From Flavisolibacter nicotianae (GTDB lineage: Bacteria; Bacteroidota; Bacteroidia; Chitinophagales; Chitinophagaceae), in NCBI RefSeq assembly GCF_003628535.1, contig NZ_RBCI01000001.1, forward strand, positions 930,001 through 994,000: a stretch of 64,000 nt of DNA, in the 5' to 3' direction. Every line of letters begins with the position of its first letter. Position 1 is the stretch's first letter. The position numbers were made by a program, and so were the translations under genes. The notes below the pieces were generated by a model. It did no database searches. It was not told the DNA's origin and saw only the letters and a program-made list of their open reading frames with translations. Positions 50,381 through 58,677 of the stretch are shown here, piece after piece.

Positions 50381-52039
50381 TTATGCCGGTGATGCGGCAG
50401 GAAGGGTTGTGTTGGTAAACATTTTTGCTGCCGTCTTCTGGTCATAGCCGTAAACGTCTTTGCGGAAATTCAGCTTTCTTTTCTTATCCATCCAGGCCGT
50501 GTAATAGGTAATCACAACCGGCACCGGGTTTTTTACCGTCACTCGTTGTTCTTTGTCACTGTTCATAGCAGCGGCAATTTTTTCCGGTGTCCATTCGGGC
50601 TGGCCACGCAACACGTAATGCGCCAGGGAATCGGGTTTGGCTACGCGGATACATCCATGGCTGAGGGCCCTGTTCTTTTGGGCAAACAGGTCTCTGTTCG
50701 GGGTGTCGTGCAGGTAAATGTCAAAGCTGTTGGGGAAAAGAAATTTCACACGGCCCAACGCATTTTCCTTGCCCGGCAGTTGCCGTACCTGTGGCAGGCT
50801 GTCGTTCTGCTTCACAATTTCCATGTTCTTTTTTTTCAGGTATCCCGGGTCTTTGTCCATTTCGGGTTTGATCTCCCGTTGCACGATGCTCGGGGGAATA
50901 TTCCAATAGGGGCTAAAGACCACTTCTGAGATCTGGTCGCGAAAGGCCATGGTGCCTGTGCCTTCTTTTCCCACGATCACCGGCATGTGCATCACCGTTG
51001 CCGTATCGCGGTACACCACCAGTTCCAGCGACGGGATATTGATGGCGATCTCGCTGCTGTCCTGTTTTTGCGGCATCCAGAGCACCCGGTTCATATTCAC
51101 CAGGATCTGCTGCATTCTTTGCTCCGCCGGCACGTTCAATTCTTTCACCAGCGAGTCGGTCGGTTTGCCGGTTGGCAGAAAGCCGTACTGCTCCTGCACC
51201 GCTTTAATGGCTGTTGCCAGCGAATCGGTAAAGATGTTGGAGGTATCGCCGGCCGGGTAATCGCCTGTTGCGGCAAGACGCTTTTTCAGCGCGGTCACCG
51301 ACGGCGATTTGCTGCCTTTGTGCAAGCCGGTTGCCGCCGTAATGGCCGGCCAGCCGCCGTTCTTTGCAGCCGTGTAATACAGGTTCAGGCTTTGCTTCAG
51401 CGCGGTGTACTGCGGGTTGTTTTGCCAGAGCGCCGAGTCTTTCTGCTTGTTGAGCAGCGAGTCGGCCAGTTGGGCCGCGTCTACTTTTTTCCGGGGCACC
51501 AGCCACAAATAATTATCGGCGGTAACAATGCTGTTGTTCGCGGAAGCCAGTTCCACATACCGGGCTGTTAAGGCAAGTTCTGTCTGCACCAGCGACGTGT
51601 CGGCCGTGGAGAACTGCGTGGAGTCGTCGGCGATCAGCGAATCCATCTTTTGCTCGATGGATGCGGCCGGCTCTTTTTTAGTTTCTGCCCCAGACAGGCT
51701 CCAGAGACCGCGTCCCTGTTCGGTGATGCCATCCGAGGAAAACCAGGCAAACTGGTTATTGCGAACAAGGTAAAAGTCCCGCATTTTGTCGGCCCTGTCG
51801 GCCTGCAGGTTTTCTTTTTTGATATAGTTTTCCAGTGCGACGCTGTCGAGGAAAAGGTCGGAATAGGCATTGTCTTTTGTGATGCTTTCGTCCCGCATCA
51901 CCTTAGCCTTGTTGCTGCTTTCCGACGTCATTGTCGTCTGCGTACTGTCTTTGCTGCTGTTTGTGCCAAACCACCCCGCCACTTGCTGGCAAGAGCTGAG
52001 AACGGCTACAGTTGCCATGCCTATGATCATCTTTTTCAT
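50381..52039 (-). CDS. L,D-transpeptidase lipoprotein (YcbB-like)
   Basis: Cross-links peptidoglycan 3-3 or attaches proteins to it, in the periplasm. The 552-aa protein has a lipoprotein signal (VLSSC, Cys17), a long N-terminal segment, a peptidoglycan-binding domain (VTALKKRLAATGDYPAGDTSNIFTDSLATAIKAVQEQYGF) near residue 260, then the YkuD catalytic domain starting INIPSLELVVYRD. The active site is SHGCIRV with nucleophile Cys463, preceded by YLHDTP. Domain order is that of E. coli YcbB/LdtD. It is a single gene. Confidence 0.93.
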   Translation of the reverse strand: MKKMIIGMATVAVLSSCQQVAGWFGTNSSKDSTQTTMTSESSNKAKVMRDESITKDNAYSDLFLDSVALENYIKKENLQADRADKMRDFYLVRNNQFAWFSSDGITEQGRGLWSLSGAETKKEPAASIEQKMDSLIADDSTQFSTADTSLVQTELALTARYVELASANNSIVTADNYLWLVPRKKVDAAQLADSLLNKQKDSALWQNNPQYTALKQSLNLYYTAAKNGGWPAITAATGLHKGSKSPSVTALKKRLAATGDYPAGDTSNIFTDSLATAIKAVQEQYGFLPTGKPTDSLVKELNVPAEQRMQQILVNMNRVLWMPQKQDSSEIAINIPSLELVVYRDTATVMHMPVIVGKEGTGTMAFRDQISEVVFSPYWNIPPSIVQREIKPEMDKDPGYLKKKNMEIVKQNDSLPQVRQLPGKENALGRVKFLFPNSFDIYLHDTPNRDLFAQKNRALSHGCIRVAKPDSLAHYVLRGQPEWTPEKIAAAMNSDKEQRVTVKNPVPVVITYYTAWMDKKRKLNFRKDVYGYDQKTAAKMFTNTTLPAASPA

Positions 52040-52191
52040 GCCTAGACGGTTACAAAGGCTGTGCCTATCAGAAAGGCCGAGGCGGCCTGCCGCCCGGTGG
52101 CAGCAGCGCTGAAACCCCGATTTTAACAGGTTTTCAGAAAATATTTCTGCCTGTCGATCCCTGAATCTGGTCTTTGCACCTTACTTTTGCC

Positions 52192-52199
52192 GTCCTTTC
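52192..52199 (+). promoter_or_regulatory. -7 promoter box of rpmH
   Basis: TACTTTTG matches TAnnTTTG and lies 92 nt upstream of rpmH, leaving a leader of about 85 nt. Confidence 0.45.
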
Positions 52200-52291
52200 A
52201 CAAAATCGCATGGGTGTGGTGACCCGGTGATGAAACCTGAAACAAACCCGGTTCTCCACGGGTGATTTTAGAACGTGAAAAAACTCATTCA

Positions 52292-52447
52292 ATGAAACGT
52301 ACATTTCAACCCCATCGTCGTCGTCGTAAAACAGTTCATGGCTTCCGCAAGCGTATGCAAAGCGCCAACGGAAGAAAAGTGTTGGCCAGCCGCCGTGCCA
52401 AAGGCCGTCACAAGCTGACTGTCAGCGACGAAAAGAAATTAAAATAA
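52292..52447 (+). CDS. rpmH: 50S ribosomal protein L34
   Basis: The 51-aa product begins [22 protein letters not shown] and has [21 protein letters not shown], which is L34 end to end; it is slightly longer than the E. coli protein, as is usual in Bacteroidota. L34 is part of the large subunit. rnpA follows 182 bp later, a much wider gap than usual, filled by a truncated repeat. Confidence 0.97.
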   Translation: MKRTFQPHRRRRKTVHGFRKRMQSANGRKVLASRRAKGRHKLTVSDEKKLK

Positions 52448-52448
52448 A

Positions 52449-52548
52449 TAGCCCCCTCGATCCCCAAAGGGAAGAGGCAAAGCACAGGGCTCGCTTATTT
52501 AGACTTCTTGAAAGCTCTCAATCATTTTCCAATGGTGAGAGCTTTTTT
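52449..52548 (-). repeat. Dispersed structured repeat, truncated copy D
   Basis: GCCCCCTCGATCCCC, AGGGAAGAGGC, a CACAGGGCTCGCTT word and an AAAGCTCTC hairpin match in order the C-rich end of copy B (GCCCCCTCGGTCCCC, AGTGGC, CACAGATCCTTGCTT, AAAGCC hairpin). The TTCG hairpin and the long AATTCC hairpin modules are missing. It begins 2 bp after the rpmH stop, as copy B begins next to the lptC stop. Confidence 0.65.
52511..52545 (+). terminator. Terminator-like hairpin between rpmH and rnpA
   Basis: AAAGCTCTCA (52511-52520) pairs with TGAGAGCTTT (52536-52545); the loop can extend the stem with ATCATT/AATGGT around TTCC, and TTTTTT follows. It is part of repeat copy D and would separate rpmH from rnpA transcription. 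Confidence 0.6.
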
Positions 52549-52629
52549 CATTACAGGTGATGGTTGAAGAAGCTGGCTGTGCGTAGGCCATCCCCTCCTT
52601 TGGGAACGGGGATGCAGTATTTTTATCCC

Positions 52630-53028
52630 ATGGCAAAACGCTTTGGCCTCCCGAAAACCGAACGGCTGAAAAGCCGCAGGCAAATCGACGATCTGTTTGC
52701 AGCCAAAAAAGGCTTTGCTGTTTTTCCCATCCGGGTGATGTACCGGTTTTTCCCCTCGGGGGAAGGCGGCGTGCAGGTTGGGGTCACGGCCAGCAAGCGG
52801 ACGTTTAAAAAAGCGGTTGACCGGAACCGGATCAAGCGTTTGCTGCGGGAAGCCTACCGGCTGCAAAAAGAAGAACTGCGCACGGGCCTGGACGCTGCCG
52901 GCAAACGTGGTATTGTTTTTTTCCTGTACACAGACAAGACCGTGGCTTCGTTTGACGTAATCAAAGCCGCCATGGCTAAATGCCTTAATAAATTAAGTGG
53001 AATCGCCAACAGTGAAAACCCTTCGTAA
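52630..53028 (+). CDS. rnpA: Ribonuclease P protein component
   Basis: Protein subunit of RNase P, which matures tRNA 5' ends. The 132-aa product has [17 protein letters not shown] at the start and the RNP signature [17 protein letters not shown] near residue 65. ATG 52630 ([13 protein letters not shown]) is preferred to in-frame codons at 52564 and 52612, which extend into repeat-rich DNA. The 3' end overlaps yidD by 32 bp. Confidence 0.94.
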   Translation: MAKRFGLPKTERLKSRRQIDDLFAAKKGFAVFPIRVMYRFFPSGEGGVQVGVTASKRTFKKAVDRNRIKRLLREAYRLQKEELRTGLDAAGKRGIVFFLYTDKTVASFDVIKAAMAKCLNKLSGIANSENPS

Positions 53029-53242
53029 AATAGCCTCCTTTCCCTTCATTGCCCTGATAAAGCTTTACCAGTGGATCATTTCCCCGCTGCTGGGCCCCAA
53101 ATGCCGCTTTACTCCCACCTGCTCGCAATACGGGGTGGAGGCGTTTCAGAAATACGGCCCTTTCAAAGGCTTTTGGCTGACGCTGAAGCGGGTTGGCCGC
53201 TGTCATCCCTGGGGCGGAAGCGGCTACGACCCGGTGCCATAA
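52997..53242 (+). CDS. yidD: Membrane protein insertion efficiency factor YidD
   Basis: An 81-aa protein of the YidD family: [61 protein letters not shown] carries the conserved cysteines and the [12 protein letters not shown] ending. It aids YidC-dependent membrane protein insertion. The start is GTG 52997 or GTG 53012, both inside rnpA. The order rpmH-rnpA-yidD is conserved in bacteria, though yidC does not follow here. Confidence 0.94.
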   Translation: MESPTVKTLRKIASFPFIALIKLYQWIISPLLGPKCRFTPTCSQYGVEAFQKYGPFKGFWLTLKRVGRCHPWGGSGYDPVP

Positions 53243-53265
53243 TCCCCTGTAGGGTACAGAGGGAT
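53242..53265. terminator. Weak hairpin between convergent yidD and mtgA
   Basis: ATCCC and TGTA pair with TACA and GGGAT around AGGG, overlapping both stop codons. No clear T-run. Confidence 0.35.
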
Positions 53266-53969
53266 CACTTTATCACCGCCTGCACATCAGGGTCTTTTTC
53301 CAAAAACAGCATTTGCACCAGGATCCAGTTGCTTCGTCCTCGTACATAAGGGGAGGCCGGCTTTACCGTAAAGCGTTTGGGGTTGGGAAGACAGGCCGCG
53401 ATCATCGCAGCTTCTTTGCGGGTGAGGTTTTTGGCCGGTTTGCCAAAATAGGCCTGTGAGGCGGCTTCGGCTCCATAAATGCCCGGGCCCATTTCGATCA
53501 CGTTGACGTACACATCCAAAATGCGTTGTTTGCCCCAGATCCACTCGATCATTTTGGTAAAGTATAGCTCCAGGCCTTTGCGCACCCAGTCGCGGCCCTG
53601 CCAGAGGAACACATTTTTGGCCACCTGCTGCGAGATGGTGCTGGCGCCGCGAATGCGGTTGGGCTTCCGCTTGTTGTACTCCATGGCCTTTTTGATATTC
53701 TTCCAGTCGAAGCCGCTGTGGTCGGGAAAGATCTGGTCTTCGGAAGAAATAACGGCAAGCTTGAGGTTGGGAGAGATGTCGCCGGCGCCGACATAATCCC
53801 GCTTCAGGCCATCACCGCTGATCATGCTGCCGACCTGGGTCAGCGTCAGCGGGGGATTGATCCATTTCAACGCAACGATGTAAAGCAGGTGCAGAACAAA
53901 CAGGAGCAGGAGAATTCGTTTTATCCGCGACCAGAGCCCTCCCCGGGAACCTTTCTTTTTTGCTTTCAT
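53265..53969 (-). CDS. mtgA: Monofunctional biosynthetic peptidoglycan transglycosylase
   Basis: A GT51 enzyme that polymerises lipid II into glycan strands. The 234-aa protein has one N-terminal membrane helix (about 18-36) and the GT51 motifs: LAVISSEDQIFPDHSGFD with the catalytic Glu77, KRKPNRIRGASTISQQVAKNVFL, and RKGLELYFTKMIEWIWGKQRILDVYVNVIEMGPGIYGAEAASQAYF. There is no transpeptidase domain. The start overlaps the LysE-type gene stop (TGATG), so the two are translationally coupled. Confidence 0.94.
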   Translation of the reverse strand: MKAKKKGSRGGLWSRIKRILLLLFVLHLLYIVALKWINPPLTLTQVGSMISGDGLKRDYVGAGDISPNLKLAVISSEDQIFPDHSGFDWKNIKKAMEYNKRKPNRIRGASTISQQVAKNVFLWQGRDWVRKGLELYFTKMIEWIWGKQRILDVYVNVIEMGPGIYGAEAASQAYFGKPAKNLTRKEAAMIAACLPNPKRFTVKPASPYVRGRSNWILVQMLFLEKDPDVQAVIK

Positions 53970-54607
53970 CAATGTCCTCCTGCTTTGCCATAAACCAGCA
54001 ATCCCCAAAGGAGAACAAGGCCAAATCCAATCAGGATACCGCCGTTGATACGGTTGATGCGGTGAATGTTTTGCGGTGTGAGCTTTTTGCGAATTTTATC
54101 GGCCAGCACCACCTTGGTGATGTCGGCCCCAACGGCGATCAGCAGGGCGATGCCAAAAATGATAATTCTCTGCTTGATGGTATGCGATACAAAGGCGGTG
54201 GCGGTGGTAAACCAGAACACGATGATGCCGGGGTTCAATAAATTCATCACGGCGCCCGAAAGAAATAATTTGGCGTAGTCGCCGGTATTGAAAATTTCGA
54301 CCTCCTCTTTTTCCCGGGGCAGCGGCATTTTTTTAAAAAAGAGAAAATACGTGCCGACGGCCAGGAGCAGAATACTGCCGCTGATTCCCAGCGGTCTTTC
54401 GTAATGGGAGAGCGCCGTAAACAACTGCGAAAAGGCGTTGCAGCAGATCACCAGGAAAATGTCCGTGGCAAAAATGCCAAAGATGAAAGCCAGTCCGCCC
54501 CGGAGGCCGTTGTTCAGGCTTTGTTTGATGACGGTAAAAACAATCGGGCCTACCGAAATGGCGAGCCAGAATCCAAGCAACAAACCTTTGATAACCGCAT
54601 CGAGCAT
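53969..54607 (-). CDS. LysE family translocator
   Basis: A 212-aa inner-membrane exporter of the LysE/RhtB type with six hydrophobic segments. LLLGFWLAISVGPIVFTVIKQSLNNGLRGGLAFIFG is the family's N-terminal signature (GP and the GxxxG region). LysE members export amino acids. It is upstream of and coupled to mtgA; the link between them is not obvious. ATG 54607 is preferred to TTG 54613. Confidence 0.87.
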   Translation of the reverse strand: MLDAVIKGLLLGFWLAISVGPIVFTVIKQSLNNGLRGGLAFIFGIFATDIFLVICCNAFSQLFTALSHYERPLGISGSILLLAVGTYFLFFKKMPLPREKEEVEIFNTGDYAKLFLSGAVMNLLNPGIIVFWFTTATAFVSHTIKQRIIIFGIALLIAVGADITKVVLADKIRKKLTPQNIHRINRINGGILIGFGLVLLWGLLVYGKAGGH

Positions 54608-54624
54608 AAGCAAAATTCCGGCTG

Positions 54625-54632
54625 CGAAGTTA
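54625..54632 (-). promoter_or_regulatory. Possible -7 promoter box for LysE-mtgA operon
   Basis: Minus-strand TAACTTCG (7 of 8 to TAnnTTTG), 17 nt before the LysE-type ATG. Confidence 0.35.
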
Positions 54633-54673
54633 GCCGGATGAGAGGAGAAAAATACGTTGTGTTGGCCAATTGA

Positions 54674-56221
54674 TTACGTGCTTTTGCCGCTTTGTTCCCG
54701 GGCCGCCAGAAATTCGTCCCACTCCTTCAGCATCTTGCCTTTCAGCACCCGCGGAAATTTGTGCTGGCTACCCAGCTTGCCTTCCGCTTTCATAAAATTG
54801 AGAAACACCTCTTCGGGCAATACGTCGATGAAGATTTTTTTGAGTGCGGATGTCCGCTCGGTAGCATAATCGTCGTTCAGTTCGCAAAGATGCCGGTCAA
54901 TTTTCCCGATGAGGGCCTCGGCATCGACAGGGTCGTTGCAGGCGATATACCATTTGTGGGCAAACCAATTTTCAAACGGGAACCCAACCACGGTAAATTC
55001 CGGGATACTGACATTGAATTCGTTGCTGACCAGCTCAATGGCCCTGTTCATGTTTTCCACGCTCAGGTGCTCACCCACCAGGCTGAGAAAATGCTTGGTG
55101 CGGCCGGTGATCACGATTTCGCAGCGCTCCTTGTCCACAAAGCGAAGCGTGTCGCCGAGCAGGTAGCGCCAGGCGCCGGCATTGGTGCTCATGAGCAGGG
55201 CGTAGTCTTTTCCTTCCTCCACTTCGTGGATCATCAGGGCCTGCGGCTTGTCGATCATTTTTCCCTCGCTGTTGAAGTTGGCATCGTCGAAGGGAACAAA
55301 TTCAAAGAAGATATTGTTGTCGAGCACCAGGCGCATGCCCTTGGCATTCTCGTGGTCTTTGTAGCCGATAAAGCCTTCGCTGGAAAGATAGTTTTCGATG
55401 TACACGATGGGCTTGCCCAGCAGCTTTTCAAACCCTTTTTTGTAGGGCTCGAAAGCCACGCCGCCATGCACGAAAAATCCAAGGTTGGGCCAGATATCGT
55501 GAATGGTTTGCACGCCGTAGTGTTCAATCACCATTTCCATGCACATCTGGCACCAGGCCGGCACACCAACGATATAACCAATGTCCCAGTCCCTTGCATG
55601 CTCTACAATCTCGTGGAGCTTTTCGTTCCAGTCTTTGATCCGGGCAATGCGGCCGCCGGGTTTGTAAAATGTCTGAAACCAAAAAGGGCGGTTCTTGGCC
55701 AGGATGCCACTCAGGTCGCCGGCATACCAGCCGGCATTTCCTTTTTGCAGGTCGGTGGCGCCGCCCAGCATCAAAAAGCCTTTGGTCATCGCGTGGCGGG
55801 GCAGGTGGTGGTAGCCGAGGAGCGAAAGAAGCTGCCGGATGTAGTTGATGCGGTTGCTGCGCAACATTTCTTTCGTTACCGGGATGTATTTGCTGGCTGC
55901 TTCCGAAGTGCCGGAGCTTAAGGCGTAGTACTTGATCTTCCCGGGCCAGGTCACGTCGGGCACGCCATCGAGTGTTTTTTGCCACCACTCCGAATAGATC
56001 TTGTTGTAGTCGTGCACAGGAACGGCCTGCTGAAAGGCTTTTCCCGGGTGGCGGCTCAGCAAAATCGTGTCGAAACCATAATATTGACCAAATGCGGTGA
56101 AGCGGGCTTTTTTGAGCAGCTTTTTCAGCACCTTCAATTGCTGGCTGCGTGGGTCGCTTCCAGGCAACCGCAGGGCTTTGGCAATCGCTTTCGGAAGTTT
56201 AATATCAATGATTCTCGCCAT
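54674..56221 (-). CDS. GH3 auxin-responsive-like acyl-adenylate family protein
   Basis: A 515-aa member of the GH3 family of the ANL superfamily. YYALSSGTSEAASKYIPVTKEM is the nucleotide-binding P-loop (SSGTS), VGVPAWCQMCMEM, HGGVAFEPYKKGFEKLLG and YLLGDTLRFVDKERCEIVITGRTKHFLSLVGEHLS complete the adenylation motifs. Plant GH3 enzymes join amino acids to jasmonate or auxin; bacterial ones are common in Bacteroidota but their substrate is unknown. ATG 56221 (MARIIDIK) is preferred to 56239. Confidence 0.88.
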   Translation of the reverse strand: MARIIDIKLPKAIAKALRLPGSDPRSQQLKVLKKLLKKARFTAFGQYYGFDTILLSRHPGKAFQQAVPVHDYNKIYSEWWQKTLDGVPDVTWPGKIKYYALSSGTSEAASKYIPVTKEMLRSNRINYIRQLLSLLGYHHLPRHAMTKGFLMLGGATDLQKGNAGWYAGDLSGILAKNRPFWFQTFYKPGGRIARIKDWNEKLHEIVEHARDWDIGYIVGVPAWCQMCMEMVIEHYGVQTIHDIWPNLGFFVHGGVAFEPYKKGFEKLLGKPIVYIENYLSSEGFIGYKDHENAKGMRLVLDNNIFFEFVPFDDANFNSEGKMIDKPQALMIHEVEEGKDYALLMSTNAGAWRYLLGDTLRFVDKERCEIVITGRTKHFLSLVGEHLSVENMNRAIELVSNEFNVSIPEFTVVGFPFENWFAHKWYIACNDPVDAEALIGKIDRHLCELNDDYATERTSALKKIFIDVLPEEVFLNFMKAEGKLGSQHKFPRVLKGKMLKEWDEFLAAREQSGKST

Positions 56222-56240
56222 CAGCACGTAATAGGGCAAA

Positions 56241-56248
56241 CGAAGGTA
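56241..56248 (-). promoter_or_regulatory. Possible -7 promoter box for GH3 gene
   Basis: Minus-strand TACCTTCG (7 of 8 to TAnnTTTG), 19 nt before ATG 56221. It overlaps the end region between the fusion gene stop and the GH3 start. Confidence 0.35.
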
Positions 56249-56252
56249 CCCC

Positions 56253-58190
56253 TTAGCTCCCTAAATCAGGATAGTGCAGAAAAATTGTTTTCAGGTCCTG
56301 CAGGGGCTCATAATTGCGGGCATACCAGTAGTCGAGCAACTGCCGGTTTTCAACTGCCGTTGACATGGCCTCCTTCCTGCCGCTGGGCGCCAGCACGCTG
56401 TTGCGCAAACGCGGCAGGGAGGCGGAAGAGCGGGAATAGCCGACCCAGGTTTTTTTGCCGGCCAGCACGTCGATGCAGTTGCGAAAAAAACGAAGCGGCC
56501 GTGACACCAGGAAGAGTTGCAGCGGGAAGGTGAGCAAAAAGAAAATTACCACACACACATCCATCAGCCGTTTGAGCCGTTTGTTCGCGGCCTTGGCCAG
56601 TGCAAAATCCGTATCGGCAGAAAGAATTTCGCCGCTGGCGGTGCTGGTGTCGCTACCCACAATGCTGCAACTGCCATAGGCATGAAAGCGGAACTTCAGC
56701 CCCGACCGCAGCCGTTCGGTTTGGGCAATTATTTTTTTATACGACAGGGTGCCGGCGCACCAGATCAGTTCGCGGGCATGCAGCACCTTGGCTGTTTCGT
56801 TCAGGTTCTCCAGGCCGGCCACGCGGTTCTCCGTGGAGCCGTTAAGGCCCACTCGTCCGATCACCCGTTCGCCCACGCCTTTTTTTTGCAAAAACTCCTG
56901 CACGCCGTTGAATTCTTCCTTGGTGGCGGCAATGAGGATGTGGGGATTGCGCGAGGCATCGGGTGGCTGCAGCATCAGGCCTGCCTTGCGCAGAACCGTG
57001 CGCAGTACCGCAATCAGGACAAAGGAAAGCAGGGCGCCAAAAACCACGATCGCCCTTGAAAAGCGGAGGGTTTCGGGCAGCAGGGAATAAACGGAGAGAA
57101 GCGTCACCGTTGCCACCAGCGTGGAGCGGACCAGATTGACCGTTTTGTAATAACGGTCGTACAGTCCTGCATAGTAGGCTGCCGTCAGATACACGGCTGT
57201 AAACGCCGGGAATGAAAGCAGGAGGAGACGGTTGGGATAAACAATGTCGGTGCGGACATAGGTTGCCCATGCCTGCTTTACCAGCCAAAACGAAAACAGG
57301 ATGGTGATGGCGTCGATCACGGGAATGCCGAAAAATGAAATGACTTTGAGCAGCGCCGAAATCAGGGCCCGGATCCAGATGGCCAGTTGAATGGCAAAGG
57401 TGAAAAAGCTTGCCTGTACACCGCCATAGTGCTTTTTGACAAACACACTCATGGCGTAATAAAACATGCGGACATAATTAAAACTTCCCCGCTTGGTGCT
57501 TTCGCCCTTGAAGTGAATGATGGTGGTCTCGGCCAGGTAATAGTTTTTATAACCCGCCTTCTGGATGCGGTAACTCAGGTCCACGTCTTCGCCATACATA
57601 AAAAAGGCCTCGTCGAAACTGCCCACTTCTTTCAGCACCGCGTGTCGCACCAGCAGGTAAGCGCCGGCCAGCACGTCTACCTCGTGGTTCTGCTCTTTAT
57701 CCAGGTGACCAAGGTGGTAACGGCTGAAGATGCGTGAATGCGGGAAGAGCCGGGCAAAGCCAAACAGCTTGAACAGCGACGTGAGCGGGGAGGGGAAGGC
57801 TCGCTTGCTTTCTTTCAGGAAGGTGCCACTGCCGTCGATCATTTTTACGCCAAGGGCACCACAGTCGGGATGCGACCGGAAAAATTGGATGCATGTGGCA
57901 AAGCTGTCTTCCGCCACGATGGTATCGGGGTTCAAAAAAAGAATGTACTCGCCCCTGGCTTCGGCCAGGCCACGGTTGCAGGCTTTGCCAAAGCCGCTGT
58001 TGGTGCGGTTCTTCAAAAATCTGACCTGCGGAAATTTCGGCGCGAGGTAGGGCAGGCTTTCATCGGTGGAGTGGTTGTCGATGACAATCACTTCTGTCTC
58101 CACTTCTTCTGCAGCCCGCAGCACGGAGTGCAGGCACTGCTCCAGGAAGTATTTGACGTTGTAATTGACTATGATAACCGACAGGGTCAA
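56253..58190 (-). CDS. GT2 glycosyltransferase fused to a degenerate polyprenyl-phosphate sugar transferase-like domain
   Basis: A 645-aa two-part protein. The N-terminal GT2 domain has [50 protein letters not shown] and [19 protein letters not shown], typical of rhamnosyltransferase-like GT2 enzymes. From about residue 265 there are several membrane helices, then a Rossmann-like region ([21 protein letters not shown]) as in WbaP/WcaJ-type initiating transferases. The C-terminal sugar transferase part is shortened: [24 protein letters not shown] runs almost directly to [10 protein letters not shown] and [22 protein letters not shown], lacking the catalytic middle. Start codon is uncertain (TTG 58190; GTG 58232 possible). 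Confidence 0.8.
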   Translation of the reverse strand: MTLSVIIVNYNVKYFLEQCLHSVLRAAEEVETEVIVIDNHSTDESLPYLAPKFPQVRFLKNRTNSGFGKACNRGLAEARGEYILFLNPDTIVAEDSFATCIQFFRSHPDCGALGVKMIDGSGTFLKESKRAFPSPLTSLFKLFGFARLFPHSRIFSRYHLGHLDKEQNHEVDVLAGAYLLVRHAVLKEVGSFDEAFFMYGEDVDLSYRIQKAGYKNYYLAETTIIHFKGESTKRGSFNYVRMFYYAMSVFVKKHYGGVQASFFTFAIQLAIWIRALISALLKVISFFGIPVIDAITILFSFWLVKQAWATYVRTDIVYPNRLLLLSFPAFTAVYLTAAYYAGLYDRYYKTVNLVRSTLVATVTLLSVYSLLPETLRFSRAIVVFGALLSFVLIAVLRTVLRKAGLMLQPPDASRNPHILIAATKEEFNGVQEFLQKKGVGERVIGRVGLNGSTENRVAGLENLNETAKVLHARELIWCAGTLSYKKIIAQTERLRSGLKFRFHAYGSCSIVGSDTSTASGEILSADTDFALAKAANKRLKRLMDVCVVIFFLLTFPLQLFLVSRPLRFFRNCIDVLAGKKTWVGYSRSSASLPRLRNSVLAPSGRKEAMSTAVENRQLLDYWYARNYEPLQDLKTIFLHYPDLGS

Positions 58191-58214
58191 AGGCAGCCGT
58201 TTTTGGGAAATGGA

Positions 58215-58222
58215 CAAATATA
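58215..58222 (-). promoter_or_regulatory. -7 promoter box of GT2 fusion gene
   Basis: Minus-strand TATATTTG matches TAnnTTTG. If used, transcription starts about 58209 and the start codon must lie downstream of it, favouring TTG 58190 over GTG 58232. Confidence 0.45.
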
Positions 58223-58283
58223 AGCACCTCACCCTAACCCTCTCCTCAAGGAGAGGGAATTTCTGCGTACCGGGCCCGCTTGG

Positions 58284-58655
58284 GCAAGATGATTTTTTAT
58301 GTCAAGGAATGCCATCCCTCGAAGGGATGGCATTCCTTGACATCCATCTGTGTTCCGAACGCTGAACGGAGCCCTTCCTTCGTCAGGATAAACTGTGCAA
58401 CGGCAGCTTCATGTCTATTCTGTTGCTGGTGACATAAAAAATATATCGCTCCTTCGGAGCTTTGATTTCTTTTCTCTTCTTTTTTCTATTAACAGGACGC
58501 CCCTCCGGGGCAAAAGAAAAGCAATTGGCAGGGACGCCAACCAGCAGCAAAAAGCCTCCACCAGCATGACTGGTGAAGGCTTTGAAGTATCGTGTAAAAG
58601 CAAGGGTCTGTGCGGTTGTAAGCCCCTCCCTGGAGGGGTTTGGGGAGGCTTTTGA
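58284..58655 (+). repeat. Dispersed structured repeat, copy C
   Basis: Same order and orientation as copy A. The long hairpin here has perfect 20-bp arms (58300-58319 with 58323-58342) and differs from copy A at several stem positions that change on both sides. The GCTCC-TTCG-GAGC hairpin is at 58448-58460, GCCCC-TCC-GGGGC at 58499-58511, AAAGCCTCCACCAG/CTGGTGAAGGCTTT at about 58552-58584 and the C-rich module at 58622-58650, which ends about 25 bp from the GLPGLI stop. Confidence 0.85.
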
Positions 58656-58677
58656 GGGATCAAGGCCCGGGGTTCGG

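Larger units (their letters stand above)
58191..58677. other. 487-bp intergenic gap filled by a dispersed repeat
   Basis: No gene between the fusion gene start and the GLPGLI stop. It contains a promoter box, then full repeat copy C. Confidence 0.65.

Noticed and set aside
52140-53242. Replication origin near rpmH-rnpA
   Set aside because: rpmH and rnpA often lie near oriC, but no dnaA, dnaN or DnaA-box cluster was seen, and the gap is explained by the repeat.
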